Assembly: GCF_000146345.1 (NCBI RefSeq)
Contig: NZ_GL397071.1
Coordinates: 1,456,364-1,520,363 of the forward strand
Source: Peptoniphilus duerdenii ATCC BAA-1640
GTDB lineage: Bacteria > Bacillota > Clostridia > Tissierellales > Peptoniphilaceae
Direction of reading: 5' to 3'
DNA: 64,000 bases
Part shown: positions 61,907 to 64,000 of the stretch, piece by piece
Layout of the letters: every line of letters starts with the position of its first letter
Position numbering within the stretch: the first letter of the stretch is position 1
The notes under the pieces: model-generated
Databases searched by the model: none
Told to the model about the DNA's origin: nothing
Seen by the model: the letters and a program-made list of their open reading frames with translations, nothing else
Position numbers and translations under genes: made by a program

Positions 61907-63011
61907 TAAAAAGAAATTTATATTTACCATGCTTTCAATCTTTTTAGGATTTATTGTTGGAGGAATCATAATTCTTTCAATTGGTAAAAGTCCTATGCAA
62001 GCGTATAAGACAATAATTTTAGGAGTAGTTGGCAAACCTCAATATATTTCATGGACTATTGTAAAAGCTATTCCAATTATCTTAACAGGTATTTCTGTTG
62101 CTTTTGCATTTAATACTGGGTTATTTAATATCGGTGCAGAAGGACAATACATCGTTGGAGGAATTGGAGCTTTAATTGCTGGTTACTTTTTAGAACTACC
62201 TCCTATAATCCATCCAATAGTTGCACTTCTATTCGGAATGTTATTTGGTGCAATATGGGGAGCAGTAGTTGGATTTTTAAAAGCTAAATTCAATGTAAAC
62301 GAAGTAATATCTTCTATAATGATGAACTGGATTGCATTTTACTCATCAAACTATTTATTAAGTTTTAATGCTTTTAGAAAACCTGAATCAGACCAATCAT
62401 ATGATGTACTAGAATCGGCTAAAACTATATTTTTAGGTAAATGGAAATTATCTGAAGCTGGTCAAGCGTTTTTAAAGACAAAACCTGTATTAAAACAATT
62501 TTTAAGACCTCCTTTAAATTGGGGATTTATTATAGCAATAATTGCAGCTATTGTAATTTGGTATATCTTAAATAGAACGACTTTGGGGTACCAATTAAAG
62601 GCTGTTGGGTTCAATAAAGATGCTGCAGAATATGGTGGGATAGATGTTAAGAAAAACACTGTATATTCTATGACCATAGCAGGGCTTCTATCTGGACTTG
62701 CTGGAGCAGCGATGCTACTTGGAGTCAGTCATCATATAGGTGTAATGGCAAGTTTACAAGGTTATGGTTTTGACGGAATGGCAGTTTCTCTTATTGCTTC
62801 AAACAATCCAATTCTCTGCATACCTGCAGGGCTTCTATATGCTGGGTTAGAGTATGGTGGATCCAAATTAACATCCGCAATGAATACACCTACAGAAGTA
62901 GTAAATATATTAACTGGTGCAATAGTATTCTTTATTGCTATGCCTAAACTATTTGAAATGATTAGGCTATTATTTACAAAAAAAGGTGCCAAGAAAGGAG
63001 AAAATAAATGA
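61899..63011 (+). CDS. Nucleoside ABC permease, NupB/YufP type
   Basis: 370 residues, about nine helices. ILTGISVAFAFNTGLFNIGAEGQ and the coupling region YELKAVGFNKDAAEYGGI-like (QLKAVGFNKDAAEYGGIDV) mark the BPD_transp_2 family. Insert of about 40 residues (about 165-205) between helices. Overlaps both neighbours. Confidence 0.93.
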   Translation: MNSKKKFIFTMLSIFLGFIVGGIIILSIGKSPMQAYKTIILGVVGKPQYISWTIVKAIPIILTGISVAFAFNTGLFNIGAEGQYIVGGIGALIAGYFLELPPIIHPIVALLFGMLFGAIWGAVVGFLKAKFNVNEVISSIMMNWIAFYSSNYLLSFNAFRKPESDQSYDVLESAKTIFLGKWKLSEAGQAFLKTKPVLKQFLRPPLNWGFIIAIIAAIVIWYILNRTTLGYQLKAVGFNKDAAEYGGIDVKKNTVYSMTIAGLLSGLAGAAMLLGVSHHIGVMASLQGYGFDGMAVSLIASNNPILCIPAGLLYAGLEYGGSKLTSAMNTPTEVVNILTGAIVFFIAMPKLFEMIRLLFTKKGAKKGENK

Positions 63012-63952
63012 TTGATATAGCTACAATAATAAGTATTACTCTTTTATATTCTGGACCTCTTATATATGTTGCACTAGGTGGTGTAATATCAGAAAACGGC
63101 GGAGTAGTAAATATAGGACTTGAAGGTATGATGACTATAGGCGCTCTTGTAGGGGCAACAGTTGGATACTATTCTGGAAATCCTTGGCTAGCATTTCTGT
63201 GTGGAGGACTTGCTGGAATGGGTCTTTCACTTCTACACGCAATAGCAACCATTAACTTTGCTGCAGATCATATAGTAAGTGGTATTGCTATAAACTTAAT
63301 AGGTCCTGGACTTTCATTATTCTTGGCAAAATTATTCTTCGATGGAGCCACACTTACAAAACCTATACCTCTAGATAACAAACTTCCAAAAATTATGGGA
63401 GGTCTTATTTCTAAGCTGCCAGAAGGACAATTTAGACAAGTAATTAGAATAATATTTGAGCAACATGTCACGGTTTATTTAGCATTTTTATTGGTACTCT
63501 TAACTTATTTCTTGCTATATAAGACTAAGTTAGGATTAAGAATTAGATCTGTAGGAGAACATCCACTAGCAGCAGAAACACTTGGAGTAAATGCCTATAG
63601 AGTTAAGTATGTCTGTGTACTTCTATCTGGATTTTTATCAGGACTTGGAGGAGCATCAATGTCACTTGCGGTAGTAAGTTCATTTAGAGACACATTGGTA
63701 TCTGGACAAGGATTTATAGCTCTAGCAGCGATGATATTCGGTGGATGGAAGCCACAAGGGGCAATGTATGCCTGCCTACTATTTGGAGCTGCACAAGGGC
63801 TATCAGTGTTCTTAGGTTCAAAAGGATTTAATGTAGATCCAAACCTACTATCAATGCTTCCATATGTAATCACTCTTCTAGTGTTAGTAGCATTTGTTAA
63901 AGGTGTAAGAGCCCCTTCAGCAGATGGTAAACCTTACGAAAGATCAAAATAA
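63008..63952 (+). CDS. Nucleoside ABC permease, NupC/YufQ type
   Basis: 314 residues, eight to nine helices. ENGGVVNIGLEGMMTIGAL, coupling RIRSVGEHPLAAETLGV and the C-terminal GWKPQGAMYACLLFGAAQG are family blocks. ATG overlaps the NupB-type stop. Last gene of the importer. Confidence 0.93.
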   Translation: MIDIATIISITLLYSGPLIYVALGGVISENGGVVNIGLEGMMTIGALVGATVGYYSGNPWLAFLCGGLAGMGLSLLHAIATINFAADHIVSGIAINLIGPGLSLFLAKLFFDGATLTKPIPLDNKLPKIMGGLISKLPEGQFRQVIRIIFEQHVTVYLAFLLVLLTYFLLYKTKLGLRIRSVGEHPLAAETLGVNAYRVKYVCVLLSGFLSGLGGASMSLAVVSSFRDTLVSGQGFIALAAMIFGGWKPQGAMYACLLFGAAQGLSVFLGSKGFNVDPNLLSMLPYVITLLVLVAFVKGVRAPSADGKPYERSK

Positions 63953-63973
63953 AAAATATAAATTCATTTTAAA

Positions 63974-64000
63974 AATCTTCTAGAAAATTTCTAGGAGATT
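63974..64000 (+). terminator. Terminator stem of the nucleoside operon, cut by the window end
   Basis: AATCTTCTAGA (63974-63984) and TCTAGGAGATT (63990-64000) with one G-U pair; the T-run would lie outside the window. Confidence 0.7.

Overview
The window comes from a low-GC, AT-rich Gram-positive anaerobe. AGA is the dominant arginine codon. The window has a selenocysteine-containing glycine-reductase-family gene, S-layer-homology (SLH) surface proteins, copper-amine-oxidase-N domains, a SCIFF peptide and a long type-2-like IleRS. Together these point to the Clostridia/Tissierellia, most likely Peptoniphilaceae; this is an inference from gene content. No rRNA, tRNA or CRISPR array was recognised.

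Layout. (1) 1-5400: right end of a Tn916/Tn1549-type integrative element, with a half ABC exporter (cut by the window edge), a MATE pump, a sigma-70-like regulator, excisionase, tyrosine integrase and integrase-arm repeats. (2) 5409-17156: a mosaic island bracketed by two nearly identical 450-bp copies of a MetRS-type tRNA-binding domain, the second broken by an in-frame TAG. Inside are remnants of a second conjugative element (CD1845-like gene, RepA_N stub), decayed feoA/feoB, and an intact Ftr1/Tpd(P19)-type iron operon with two ABC ATPases, three FtsX-like permeases, a DUF2318 protein and an FMN-binding lipoprotein. (3) 17291-18610: a DUF2254 membrane protein. (4) 19152-38869: a heme/iron acquisition super-locus. 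It holds DUF454, a paired ABC exporter, a DtxR-like regulator, membrane-anchored NEAT and Shp-like proteins, IsdE-like lipoprotein, permease, ATPase, flavodoxin, two about 1400-residue NEAT/SLH surface proteins and a NEAT/copper-amine-oxidase-N protein. (5) 39016-46598: C69 dipeptidase, PepSY lipoprotein, then grdX-grdE-grdB (UGA-encoded Sec), a Crp/Fnr regulator and a YkvI-type transporter. (6) 46659-57404: PepD and PepT peptidases on the minus strand, an HI0933 flavoprotein, a SAF-domain oxidoreductase, an Rrf2 regulator, a T-box leader, ileS, yajC, a SCIFF precursor and an unknown membrane protein. (7) 57590-64000: an NCS2 purine permease and a BmpA/NupABC-type nucleoside ABC transporter.

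How the genes work together. The centre of the window is devoted to iron. SLH-anchored NEAT proteins could take heme at the surface and pass it to membrane-anchored NEAT and Shp-like proteins, then to the IsdE-like lipoprotein and its permease/ATPase, with a flavodoxin possibly donating electrons. A palindrome with the core GTTAAC-nTAA-GTTAAC lies before both the regulator operon and the heme operon, which suggests one DtxR-like regulon. The peptidases, reductase and purine/nucleoside uptake genes fit a peptide- and amino-acid-fermenting lifestyle.

The strongest second-look items are the duplicated domain flanking the island, the shared palindromic operator, a likely ATT start codon on a NEAT gene, the uniformly divergent NEAT domains, and a SCIFF precursor with no neighbouring maturase.
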